NCBI RefSeq assembly: GCF_047549485.1
Contig: NZ_CP180191.1
Coordinates: 2,108,001-2,172,000 of the forward strand
DNA length: 64,000 nucleotides
Reading direction: 5' to 3'
From: Piscinibacterium candidicorallinum
GTDB lineage: Bacteria > Pseudomonadota > Gammaproteobacteria > Burkholderiales > Burkholderiaceae_C
Of this stretch, positions 24,718 to 31,743 are shown in pieces. The notes under the pieces are model-generated. The model made no database searches. It saw only the letters and a program-made list of their open reading frames with translations, and had not been told where the DNA came from. Position 1 is the first letter of the stretch; every line of letters starts with the position of its first letter. The position numbers and the translations under genes were made by a program.

Positions 24718-26583
24718 ATGAACCCACACACACTCACACGCACCGCACACAGCATCCTCGTTGCGGACCTCGAAGGCCACGGCAACGTGCTCTCCGAGAT
24801 GCACAGTGCGGCCCTGCTCGAACTGGTGGACACATTCACCGGCTACGCGGCTGGGACCGAGAGCGGCCGGAAGGCTTTCCCACTGCCTACCGGCATGGGC
24901 AAGACCTCTGCTGTGGTGGCCTTCATTGCGGCCATGCATCGGCTAGGGTGTGTAGTCCCTGTGTCCGTGGCGGCCAGCAAGGTGGAAGCGCTCTGTACCT
25001 TGAAGCGCGACCTCGTTGCCCACGGTGTCCCGGTGGAGCTGATCGGCCTGAAGCACTCAGTCCCAGACGCATCGGAGCCGAGCACAGGTAGCGCCAGCTA
25101 CCCCATCCAGCTGGTGACCCATGCACGGGTTCGCAGCGGCCGGGACTTCGACCTGTTCGGGACCCATGACGGCCAGGACCGGGCGCTGTGTATCTACGAT
25201 GAATCGCTGATGCGCGCGGACGCCTTCGCGTTCTCTGCGCTGTCGTTCTATGCCTCCGTCGCGGTGCTCAACATCATGACCGCAACCAGCAAGGAGCCGC
25301 TACTTCCTGCGCTACTCGACTACCTCAAGGACGCAGAACAGCGCATCCGAGCTGCAGTGGCCTCCCTTCAAGATGCAGGGGACCCGTACAGCAACGGAAC
25401 ACCCGTACAGCTGGGCGAACTCCACCCGGACACCATCGAAGGCTTTAAGGACCTCATAGCGCGCTTCGGGGCACCGATTCGGGGATGGGAGCAGAACCTT
25501 CGGGACTTGCTCACTCTGTCGCAGGACTCGCTCTGGGTCATCGGCAGTGAGCAGGGAGACGGCATCGTGACCGCGAGGGAAGCAGTACCCGCCGCCTTGC
25601 GCAACGTGGTTGTCCTCGACGCCTCCGCACCGATCCGCGAGCTGATGCGCCTTGATCCATCAATCACTCTGGTGGAGTCCTTCGAAATGGCCTCGCTGAA
25701 GAGCTTTGAGCACGTGGAGGTGAACCAGATTCTCTCCCCGGGCGGGCGAAGCACTATCTCCTACTCGCTCAGTGCCGACAGGCGCGAAGCCTCCGCGGTA
25801 GTCCGCGAGGTGGCCTCGATCATCTCCGAGGGCTGGGACAAGGAAGCCGCCTTTCTGGTGTTCACCTTCACCCGCCGCGGGAGTATCGACCTTGTTGCGG
25901 AGCTGCGCAGGGGACTACAGAGAGCCGGGATCGACGTTGCAGCCAAGACCCCGGACGGTAAGGACCGCGTGGTGTTTCTCACTTGGGGTTCCGAGACTTC
26001 CCTGAACGGTCTTGAGCACTGCACATCGGTCATCATGGCCGGGGTTCTGCACCGCGCACACCTCGACCTCGCGGCCATGGTTCGGGGTCAGACCGGCAAC
26101 CCCGCCGAGCCGACTCCCTCCGCAAGGATCAGAGAGCTGGTGGAGAGCGAGATAGCCCACTGCATCTATCAGGGGGCCTCGCGGGGCAGCTGCAGGCGTA
26201 GCGAGGGGGGCAAGGCGCGGGCTATGCGGCTGCACTTCATCCATCGGGACCCGGCCATCAAGACCTGGCTGGACCGAGTTATGCCCGGTGCAGTGTGGAG
26301 CTATCCAGAGCCGCGCTACCTAGTGAAGCAACGAGCGGACGGAAAGACTGCCCGGATGCTGGCTGCGCTGCTGCAGCACTTGCAGACCATCCCCAGCGGG
26401 ACGGACGAGGTGAGTAGCCGCAAGGTCAAGCAGGCGCTGGGACTTCCCAAGGAGAAGGCAACGGAACACGCGTTCACCCGCGCAGGCGACTTGCTGTGCA
26501 TGCAGACGCATGGATGGATGAAGTTGGGGCGCGGGTTCATTCGCGGGGCCGCAGCGCACGGCTTCGAGGTGGCTGAGACTTAA
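24718..26583 (+). CDS. Helicase-like P-loop ATPase of the element
   Basis: This 621-aa protein shows a Walker A in LPTGMGKTSAVVAFI (about residue 57), a Walker B-like IYDES (about 159), and later motifs fitting superfamily 2 helicases: VVLDASAP (motif III-like), AFLVFTFTRRG (motif IV-like), and a C-terminal GLEHCTSVIMAG with AAMVRGQTGN (motifs V/VI-like). There is no nuclease, primase or transmembrane segment that I can see. It ends inside one arm of a long inverted repeat at 26580-26642. It is the largest gene of the element and follows two small genes in an apparent operon. Given the origin-like cluster, a replication role is plausible but unproven. Confidence 0.7.
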   Translation: MNPHTLTRTAHSILVADLEGHGNVLSEMHSAALLELVDTFTGYAAGTESGRKAFPLPTGMGKTSAVVAFIAAMHRLGCVVPVSVAASKVEALCTLKRDLVAHGVPVELIGLKHSVPDASEPSTGSASYPIQLVTHARVRSGRDFDLFGTHDGQDRALCIYDESLMRADAFAFSALSFYASVAVLNIMTATSKEPLLPALLDYLKDAEQRIRAAVASLQDAGDPYSNGTPVQLGELHPDTIEGFKDLIARFGAPIRGWEQNLRDLLTLSQDSLWVIGSEQGDGIVTAREAVPAALRNVVVLDASAPIRELMRLDPSITLVESFEMASLKSFEHVEVNQILSPGGRSTISYSLSADRREASAVVREVASIISEGWDKEAAFLVFTFTRRGSIDLVAELRRGLQRAGIDVAAKTPDGKDRVVFLTWGSETSLNGLEHCTSVIMAGVLHRAHLDLAAMVRGQTGNPAEPTPSARIRELVESEIAHCIYQGASRGSCRRSEGGKARAMRLHFIHRDPAIKTWLDRVMPGAVWSYPEPRYLVKQRADGKTARMLAALLQHLQTIPSGTDEVSSRKVKQALGLPKEKATEHAFTRAGDLLCMQTHGWMKLGRGFIRGAAAHGFEVAET

Positions 26584-26642
26584 CCCCCATTTCTCCCTTA
26601 AGCAGATCGTTTCTTGTCTCTTCTATAGGGCATGGGGGTTAA
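26580..26642. repeat. Perfect 11-bp inverted repeat TTAACCCCCAT / ATGGGGGTTAA
   Basis: The arms are at 26580-26590 and 26632-26642 with a 41-base, A+T-richer spacer. The left arm contains the helicase stop codon. The structure is not a typical terminator because no T run follows and the loop is long. Confidence 0.6.
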
Positions 26643-26975
26643 CTGAAGCAGGCTCCGTTCGGGGAGTCTGCCCAGTCCAGCCCCCCGCCTTCACCTCCCC
26701 CAGCCGCCCGCCTGTGGCTCACCTCCCCGGGCCACTTCGAGCGCACCACAGCGGCACGGCTGGGCACTCGAAGGGACAGGACACCGGGAGTCTCACCCGG
26801 CGAAGCCGGTTCCTCGCTGCCCTCGCTCTCCCTTCCGCTGTGTTCGCCTTAGCGCGCCCCACAAGGACACAGCAAGCCCCACCTCAAGCCCCGCACCCGG
26901 GGCCACACCAGACCCCTCCCAGCCCCCCACAAGCGGGCTGGTTCCTCCACGCCTACTCCACCTTGAAAGCACACC
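26584..26975. other. Intergenic stretch within the element
   Basis: This 392-bp gap holds the inverted repeat at 26580-26642, then C-rich sequence without a credible gene. Open frames here have no ribosome-binding site and show Pro/Ser/His-rich nonsense composition. Confidence 0.45.
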
Positions 26976-27662
26976 ATGTACGGAACATCCAGCAAGACTC
27001 ACGCGGAGTTCAAGACCGCAAAGCACTTCAACGAGCACAAGCGCTGCAGCGCCCCCGGATGTACCGAGTATCGGGACGGTCTGAACTCTGTATGCAGGGC
27101 TCACCTCGCACCGCTCAAGCGCTACGGGCACCCGCTCGCTACCCCAGTGCGTCTCACTGAATACCGAGCGGCAGTCGATAAGGCCTCCCGGCTCATTGCA
27201 GCGAATCCAAGCCACCCCGGTCTGAGTGCTGCTGCCGCATGGCTGCAGTCACAGATGGATGCAGCAGCCCGCGAGGACACCTCCGTGGCTGGATGGGAGG
27301 AGTGGGCAAGGCTCAAGCGGCATGGAGTCAGTCCACAAGACATCCTCTCCCACGTTGCAGGCTGCTTCGTGTTCCTCGCTGAACACCCGCACAGGCTCCC
27401 AGATGATGCCTCCCGGTCCTTCGCACTGGCCCGGGCAATGCTGGCGCTGGCTCCCCGGCCGCGCAGAGCACTGGGCAACGGTGCGACGTACTCCCCCAGA
27501 GCCAAGCCTTCGAGTGTCTCGCGCCTAGCGAAGCTGCTGCAGGCGCAGCTCGCACCCCTACTGGCCAACATCGCACGCACCGTCCGTGAGATGCCCTCCC
27601 CGGAAGCGGCGAGAGGGCGGGCTATGAGTGCTCCGCTGCAGCTGCCTGCCCCAGTCCTGTAA
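26976..27662 (+). CDS. Zinc-finger protein of the element
   Basis: This 228-aa protein has an N-terminal zinc motif, CSAPGCTEYRDGLNSVC followed by RAHLAPLKRYGHP (about residues 23-52). That is the CxxxGC-x10-C-x2-H pattern often found in phage and HNH-associated proteins. No HNH catalytic motif is visible. The remainder is helical and Ala/Arg-rich, ending in a basic low-complexity tail. It precedes the cluster of small unknown genes. Confidence 0.6.
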   Translation: MYGTSSKTHAEFKTAKHFNEHKRCSAPGCTEYRDGLNSVCRAHLAPLKRYGHPLATPVRLTEYRAAVDKASRLIAANPSHPGLSAAAAWLQSQMDAAAREDTSVAGWEEWARLKRHGVSPQDILSHVAGCFVFLAEHPHRLPDDASRSFALARAMLALAPRPRRALGNGATYSPRAKPSSVSRLAKLLQAQLAPLLANIARTVREMPSPEAARGRAMSAPLQLPAPVL

Positions 27663-27874
27663 TCCCCCTCCAAGTTTCTCCGCTGGGTCCCCTACAAGGG
27701 GCACCAGTCGTAACCATCCTGCTGCACCACCGGCAGCCGGGAGGCCCGCTCTTTGCCCTTCCGTTCGCAACACCCCAACCCTTCTAGAAAGACCTTCATC
27801 TATGGCAACCCCCCCGCATCCTCAATCTCGGTGCAACCCAGACCCAAGCTTTTACGTTCGACCGGATCATCCCC

Positions 27875-28225
27875 ATGGACCGCCCCCGCGGTGACTTTCC
27901 GGAGTCCATCAATACGGACATCGCGCCCCAGTCGCTTGGCGCTGGTGCCACCGCTACAGGCGCTACACAGGCCCTCTCAGCGGGACAGCTGATCCGACTC
28001 CAGTACCGCGCTACCCAGAACGCAACGGTCATTGTTGAAACCCCCAGCGATGGCGGCTCGACGTGGCCTAACAGCTTCAGCGAAGTAGTCCCGGGCGTCA
28101 CTGGGGAAGACAACTTCCACGCTGTGTTTACCCCGGTGGGCGGTGCGAACCGCTACCGAGTCCGCGTGACCATGGGCAGCGTCCCCGGGCATATCCGCTG
28201 CGCCATCTCGCAGGCCCGTGCCTGA
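27875..28225 (+). CDS. Unknown beta-rich protein, probably frameshifted at its 5' end
   Basis: The frame from ATG 27875 gives 116 aa, beta-rich and Thr/Gly/Val-rich (SAGQLIRLQYRATQNATVIV), reminiscent of a structural protein. No ribosome-binding site precedes this ATG. The same frame is open upstream to 27788 and reads RILNLGATQTQAFTFDRIIP just before the ATG, which looks like genuine coding sequence without a start. An ATG at 27802 preceded by AGAAAG lies in another frame and reads MATP before a run of seven C. Deleting one C joins them into a 140-aa protein. So this is either a frameshifted gene, a sequencing error in C7, or a slippery-site gene. Confidence 0.6.
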   Translation: MDRPRGDFPESINTDIAPQSLGAGATATGATQALSAGQLIRLQYRATQNATVIVETPSDGGSTWPNSFSEVVPGVTGEDNFHAVFTPVGGANRYRVRVTMGSVPGHIRCAISQARA

Positions 28226-28269
28226 TTCCCCTTTCATTCATCCAACCATCAACAAAGGACATACCCACC

Positions 28270-28623
28270 ATGGGCAATCACGTTTCCTACAGCCACGGCG
28301 TTAGCGCCGATCCCCGCGAGTCTGACGATTCGCGCCTCCTCGCATCCCTCCCAGCAACGCTCACCCGTGTAGGTGCTGGCGCTCTGCGCGTGCAAGCCGG
28401 TCATCAGGTGGCAGGCGCTGGCCTCGCCTCCTACCAGCACACCGAAGCAAGCCTTGCGGAGACTGGCTCAGTCATGGCTACCCGCAGCGGGAGCGGCATC
28501 AATGAGACAGTAGAGATTGCGCCGGGGCAGCGCACGAACCTGGCCACTGCGGCCCGCCTTGGCCTGATCGTCAGTGATGGTCGCGGGGGCTACATGGACG
28601 CCCCGGGAAAGCCGCGGGCCTGA
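28270..28623 (+). CDS. Unknown small protein of the element
   Basis: This is a 117-aa protein with AAAGGA ten bases before its ATG. It is Ser/Ala/Gly-rich with predicted mixed structure; the C-terminal region APGQRTNLATAARLGLIVSD is the most structured part. No family is recognised. It lies in a close run of small genes (27.8-29.3 kb) that resembles a late-gene module of a phage, but no structural protein can be named. Confidence 0.6.
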   Translation: MGNHVSYSHGVSADPRESDDSRLLASLPATLTRVGAGALRVQAGHQVAGAGLASYQHTEASLAETGSVMATRSGSGINETVEIAPGQRTNLATAARLGLIVSDGRGGYMDAPGKPRA

Positions 28624-28733
28624 ACGAGAGCCCCGACCAATCTCGTTCAACAGAGCAGGCGGGGGAGCCGCAAGGCTCTCCCTCAGACCTCCCCGAAGGC
28701 TTCATTGCAGAGGATGTCCAAGCCTTCGAGCGC

Positions 28734-29108
28734 ATGATCGAACCGCTGCCCCAGTACGCCTATGACGCTGGCCTAGCCGCTGGCATGGCTGCGGTGATGA
28801 ACGGGGCAACTGACCTCAATGACGGTGCAGCCCGCATGGCGCAGACACTGGGCATCCCGCCCGAAGCTGCTGCGCTGGTCATGGAGTCAGGCTATGCCCA
28901 CTTCGAGGGCGTGGCGCAGCGTGTAGCTGCCTCTGAGGGCCTCGACGCGGCCGACTGGTACGAACTCGGTGCATATGCCCGCAGCAACCCCAGCCAGCTT
29001 GGCCCTGCACTGCAGGCGATGGTGTACGCCCGAGACACCAGCAAGTGGGCTGCGCTGACGCGTGAGTTTCTGGCCTTCAAGGCGCAGCGAAGCGGGGTGA
29101 ACCGATGA
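28734..29108 (+). CDS. Unknown helical protein of the element
   Basis: This 124-aa protein is helical and Ala-rich (YDAGLAAGMAAVMNGAT, TLGIPPEAAALVMESGYAHF). The ATG at 28734 lacks a ribosome-binding site. The frame stays open and protein-like back to a CTG at 28620 that overlaps the previous stop codon, adding 38 acidic and Ser/Pro-rich residues. The true start may therefore be the CTG or another non-ATG codon. The stop overlaps the next gene by ATGA, so the two are coupled. Confidence 0.6.
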   Translation: MIEPLPQYAYDAGLAAGMAAVMNGATDLNDGAARMAQTLGIPPEAAALVMESGYAHFEGVAQRVAASEGLDAADWYELGAYARSNPSQLGPALQAMVYARDTSKWAALTREFLAFKAQRSGVNR

Positions 29109-29314
29109 GCGCAGCTCTGCAGATACCCCCACCCGGACGCAGCGCTCGGCGCGAGTGCCTACGCAGCCCGGTCACTGGGACACCGCACGGGACCGCGCTG
29201 GTGAGCAAGACGCTGACCCCGAAGCTGGCCGACGAGCTGGCGAAGGTGGCCCCCGGTGCGGATGCGCAGGCAGTGCTCGATGCGGTGCTGAAGTTTGGAA
29301 GAGTGGCCGGTTGA
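29105..29314 (+). CDS. Small unknown protein, coupled to the preceding gene
   Basis: This is a 69-aa protein starting in the ATGA overlap with the preceding gene, which supports its reality. The N-terminal half is Pro/Arg-rich, and the C-terminal half (KLADELAKVAPGADAQAVLDAVLKFG) forms an amphipathic helix pair. It is followed within 12 bases by a strong intrinsic terminator, so it ends the transcription unit. Confidence 0.6.
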   Translation: MSAALQIPPPGRSARRECLRSPVTGTPHGTALVSKTLTPKLADELAKVAPGADAQAVLDAVLKFGRVAG

Positions 29315-29325
29315 TACCGGCTTTG

Positions 29326-29366
29326 GCAGGTCAGGTTTCCCTAGTGGGAGCTGGCCTGCTTTTTTT
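29326..29366 (+). terminator. Intrinsic terminator ending the small-gene module
   Basis: A 9-bp stem (GCAGGTCAG / CTGGCCTGC, one G-T pair) with a 16-base loop is followed directly by seven T. It lies 12 bases after the stop of the preceding gene. Confidence 0.88.
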
Positions 29367-29411
29367 CGGTCGCTTAAGCTGACCGCACCGTATGGAACAA
29401 AGGGGTTATGC

Positions 29412-29684
29412 GTGATATTCGTGGGCGTGTGCTGTGCCCTAGGGGCGCTAGGTATCTGGGCATACCAACTATTCGTCTACCTCAAATACGGTGCGTGGGT
29501 GTCTATCTCTGTCCTCGACGCATTAGGCCTGCTCGGAGGGCGCGTGAGCGTGTGGACGGCGTTTCCAAGCGATTGGCTGGGCTTACACGCCATGCTTGCG
29601 TGGGTCCCAGCTGCGCTGGTGCTGCTATGCATCGGCTTCTTCTTGATGGCGTGGGGCGTTGAACTCGCCGCGCAGCGCGCTTGA
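29412..29684 (+). CDS. Small integral membrane protein
   Basis: This protein has about 90 aa from GTG 29412, which is preceded by AAGGGG at good spacing. The longer frame from 29295 would run through the terminator and is rejected. Two hydrophobic helices are clear: GVCCALGALGIWAYQLFVYL near the N terminus and MLAWVPAALVLLCIGFFLMA near the C terminus. The segment between them is short and also rather hydrophobic. The function is unknown. It lies between the element's terminator and the integrase, convergent with the latter, so it could be an accessory or lysogenic-conversion-type gene. Confidence 0.55.
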   Translation: MIFVGVCCALGALGIWAYQLFVYLKYGAWVSISVLDALGLLGGRVSVWTAFPSDWLGLHAMLAWVPAALVLLCIGFFLMAWGVELAAQRA

Positions 29685-29710
29685 TCTTGCGGGCTGCTTG
29701 GGTGCCGCCA

Positions 29711-31420
29711 CTAGTCGGTGTACACCCGCTGCAACTGCAGCTCCGGGTAGGCCAGCTTCGACAGAGCCGCCCGTAGCAGCGGCAGCCCGAACCGTGTGTA
29801 TCGCTTCGCCCCCGTGCTCCCGTGAATGGTGTGCCCGGTCAATCGGTCTGCCACAACGTCATCCACCCCAGCGTCCACCAGTCGAGTCCGCACCGTGTGC
29901 CGCAGTGAGTGGAAGTCCAGATAGCCCCGCTTCACGCCCTGCTCTCCCCGGTACACCGCAAACCAGTCGGAGAAATACTCCGCAGCAGACCTCCCCGGGG
30001 CACGCTCGACCGCAGGGAACAGCAACGCATCCCCTGCCCTGCGCCGTGCAGCCACATAGTCAGCGAACCCCAGCCGCACCAGCTCAGGATGCACAGGGAT
30101 GCGCCGCTGTGTGCTGGCGTTCTTCACACTCGTTCCAGGTGTTCCCTCTTCAGCATCCCCAGCATCGCGCACGATATGCAGCGACAAGCCCCCTTCATCC
30201 TCTGCGATGTCCACTAGCCGAAGCTGGCATAGCTCGCCAGCTCGCGCGCCCGTGTAGAGCCCCAGCAAGGGCACCCAGTAGGCCGCATCGCCTCCGGCTG
30301 CCTTCATCGCGGGGAGCCTGTAGCTGGTGAACAGCGGGGACTTGAACAGCCTTACAAGATCATCGCCCTGCCACAGCTCCCGTGTGTTGGATTGCTTGAC
30401 CTCAACCTTGCGGCCCTCCCATGGGTTCGCCTGCAGCCAGTCGAGATGCACCTTCGCAAAGTTGAGGAGGGATTTGATGTTGTCGAAGTGGTCCTTCGCA
30501 GTCTTGTCCGCAGCACACTCCTTGCGCAGGTGGGCAATGAATGCTGTTGCATCCGCCTTCGTGAGTGACTCGATGTACCGCCCGGGCAGGCAGCCATCGA
30601 ACAGGCGCATCGAGTAGCCCATCTTCTTGGCTGTGCCCGGAGCGGGCTTGCGTTCTGCCTTCCACAGCGGGAACACATCATCCAGCGTATGGGCCTGCGC
30701 TGCAGGCTCCACGGGGGCACCAGAGGGCGCAGCAGGTGTAGGAATGAACTCCCCTTCATCCCGCTTCACCCGGTCCCTGTAGGCGTTGCGCATCGCACCC
30801 AGACACTCCCGCAGGGCAGCGATGCCATCGGGGGCCTTCCAGTTCACGGCAAGCCCCATGGAGCGCGCGACTTGATCCGCTAGAGGAACCACGGCGGACA
30901 GCTCGCGCCGCGCCAGTGCAGTGGCTGCCTGCCCTTCTGCAGCTGCGTTGAGGCCCGCCATGACTTCCGCCTCTCGATGAGATAAGCCATCGAATGGGGA
31001 AGCCTGCTGAGGCGCTTCTGGGGCACCTGTAGGAATCTGCAGGCGCGCGCGCGGGGCATCTATGACCGCCACCAGCTCGCGCAACACGTGGCGCATCTCT
31101 GCCCCTTCGCGGGCTTCATCGTCCTGCGCTAGGACTTTGGCTGCGACGCCCTGCGCGAATGCGGATGCAAGCTCCGGGGTTACCTTGTCCAGTGGCTGGG
31201 CATTGATCGACTTCCGGACGCTGGCGAACTCCGCCTCACGCTCTGCGCGCAACTGGTGGGCGCGGGCCTGCACTTGGGCACGCTCACCGCGTCCAAGGGA
31301 GATGCGGAAGTCCTTGCGCCCGTGGTAGTGCGCCTGAAGGTCTGCGGGGACAACGATGCGGAGCTGCCATGCGCCGCCGCGCTGGGTCAGTCCTAGAGGT
31401 TTGGCCATCGGGGCATCCAT
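29711..31420 (-). CDS. int: Tyrosine site-specific integrase
   Basis: This 569-aa recombinase has an unusually long N-terminal half. The start resembles the DUF6538-type arm domain (LTQRGGAWQLRIVVPADLQ). A core-binding domain lies near residues 250-340, then the catalytic domain. The first Arg is in TGARAGEL (Arg393), the HxxR box is HSLRHT (504-509), the second His is in LTGHTIHG, and nucleophile Tyr541 is in RYTRFG. It lies next to the intact tRNA-Ser and points inwards, the usual arrangement for tRNA-targeted islands. Start ATG 31420 or, four codons later, 31408. GTGTGACA-type arm repeats lie just upstream. Confidence 0.95.
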   Translation of the reverse strand: MDAPMAKPLGLTQRGGAWQLRIVVPADLQAHYHGRKDFRISLGRGERAQVQARAHQLRAEREAEFASVRKSINAQPLDKVTPELASAFAQGVAAKVLAQDDEAREGAEMRHVLRELVAVIDAPRARLQIPTGAPEAPQQASPFDGLSHREAEVMAGLNAAAEGQAATALARRELSAVVPLADQVARSMGLAVNWKAPDGIAALRECLGAMRNAYRDRVKRDEGEFIPTPAAPSGAPVEPAAQAHTLDDVFPLWKAERKPAPGTAKKMGYSMRLFDGCLPGRYIESLTKADATAFIAHLRKECAADKTAKDHFDNIKSLLNFAKVHLDWLQANPWEGRKVEVKQSNTRELWQGDDLVRLFKSPLFTSYRLPAMKAAGGDAAYWVPLLGLYTGARAGELCQLRLVDIAEDEGGLSLHIVRDAGDAEEGTPGTSVKNASTQRRIPVHPELVRLGFADYVAARRRAGDALLFPAVERAPGRSAAEYFSDWFAVYRGEQGVKRGYLDFHSLRHTVRTRLVDAGVDDVVADRLTGHTIHGSTGAKRYTRFGLPLLRAALSKLAYPELQLQRVYTD

Positions 31421-31438
31421 GTGACGAGTCTAGGGGAA

Positions 31439-31462
31439 CTGTCACACTTTGATGTCACACCC
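31439..31462. repeat. Arm-type repeat with GTGTGACA, right end
   Basis: CTGTCACACTTTGATGTCAC (first 20 bases) is the inverted counterpart of 20532-20556: each contains two GTGTGACA/GTGTCAC-type units separated by an A-rich or T-rich step. It lies between the integrase start and the attachment core. Confidence 0.5.
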
Positions 31463-31494
31463 GATTTTCTAAGTGCTTGATCTGCCTACTTATT

Positions 31495-31513
31495 CTTATA
31501 AATCAGGCACTTA
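31495..31513. repeat. Terminal 19-bp repeat, right copy
   Basis: CTTATAAATCAGGCACTTA matches 17 of 19 bases of 20496-20514. Its end GCACTTA (31507-31513) also forms an inverted repeat with TAAGTGC at 31470-31476. Confidence 0.6.
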
Positions 31514-31516
31514 CGA

Positions 31517-31542
31517 TGGCGGAAGCGGTGAGATTCGAACTC
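31517..31542. repeat. Right attachment site (attR), inside tRNA-Ser 3' end
   Basis: These 26 bases are identical to 20449-20474 and form the 3' end of the intact tRNA-Ser gene, so insertion kept the tRNA functional. Confidence 0.9.
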
Positions 31543-31606
31543 ACGGATGGCTTACGCCATCGCCGGTTTTCAAGACCGGTGCATTCAACCGCTCTGCCAC
31601 GCTTCC
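31517..31606 (-). tRNA. tRNA-Ser (anticodon UGA)
   Basis: On the minus strand the gene begins GGAAGCGTGGCAGAGCGGTT and ends with CGCTTCCGCCA. It folds as a class II tRNA: a 7-bp acceptor stem, anticodon loop CTTGAAA (TGA), a long variable arm (GATGGCGTAAGCCATC) and T-arm GTGAGTTCGAATCTCAC. CCA is encoded. A TATAAT hexamer lies 11 bases upstream at 31617-31622. It is the integration target of the element. Confidence 0.96.
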
Positions 31607-31692
31607 AAGGGCCCGCATTATAGGCGCGCCGTGTTATCGACCTTGGACACGCCGCACTGCTTGGCGCCCGTGCTGTCGCAAGGGCAATGATC

Positions 31693-31719
31693 AAAGGCCC
31701 CAGGAAAGCTGGGGCCTTT
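31693..31719 (-). terminator. Intrinsic terminator of the repeat lipoprotein gene
   Basis: An 11-bp perfect stem AAAGGCCCCAG/CTGGGGCCTTT with a 5-base loop begins 25 bases after the stop codon of the minus-strand lipoprotein gene. It separates that gene from tRNA-Ser. Confidence 0.78.
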
Positions 31720-31743
31720 GAGATCATCAAACGCTCGGAGCCG

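Larger units (their letters stand above)
20449..31542. mobile_element. Integrated element of about 11.1 kb in tRNA-Ser
   Basis: The element is bounded by a 26-bp perfect direct repeat (20449-20474 and 31517-31542) that equals the 3' end of tRNA-Ser(UGA). The intact tRNA is at the right end and a tyrosine integrase gene (29711-31420) sits beside it and points away from it. Inside are a serine recombinase, a CopG-like protein, a helicase-like protein, zinc-ribbon proteins, a DnaA-box/iteron-like cluster and small unknown genes. No capsid, tail, conjugation or relaxase gene was recognised. Both ends carry inverted copies of GTGTGACA-type repeats, as expected of integrase arm sites. It may be a satellite, a plasmid-like integrative element or a reduced prophage. 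Confidence 0.88.

Noticed and set aside
29295..29411. Upstream start for the small membrane protein of the element
   Set aside because: The added 39 residues would be translated across the strong intrinsic terminator at 29326-29366; GTG 29412 has a good ribosome-binding site.
31473..31721. Open frame of 82 aa over tRNA-Ser
   Set aside because: It is the antisense reading of tRNA-Ser (GGSGEIRTHGWLTPSPVFKT is a common false protein) and continues through a terminator.
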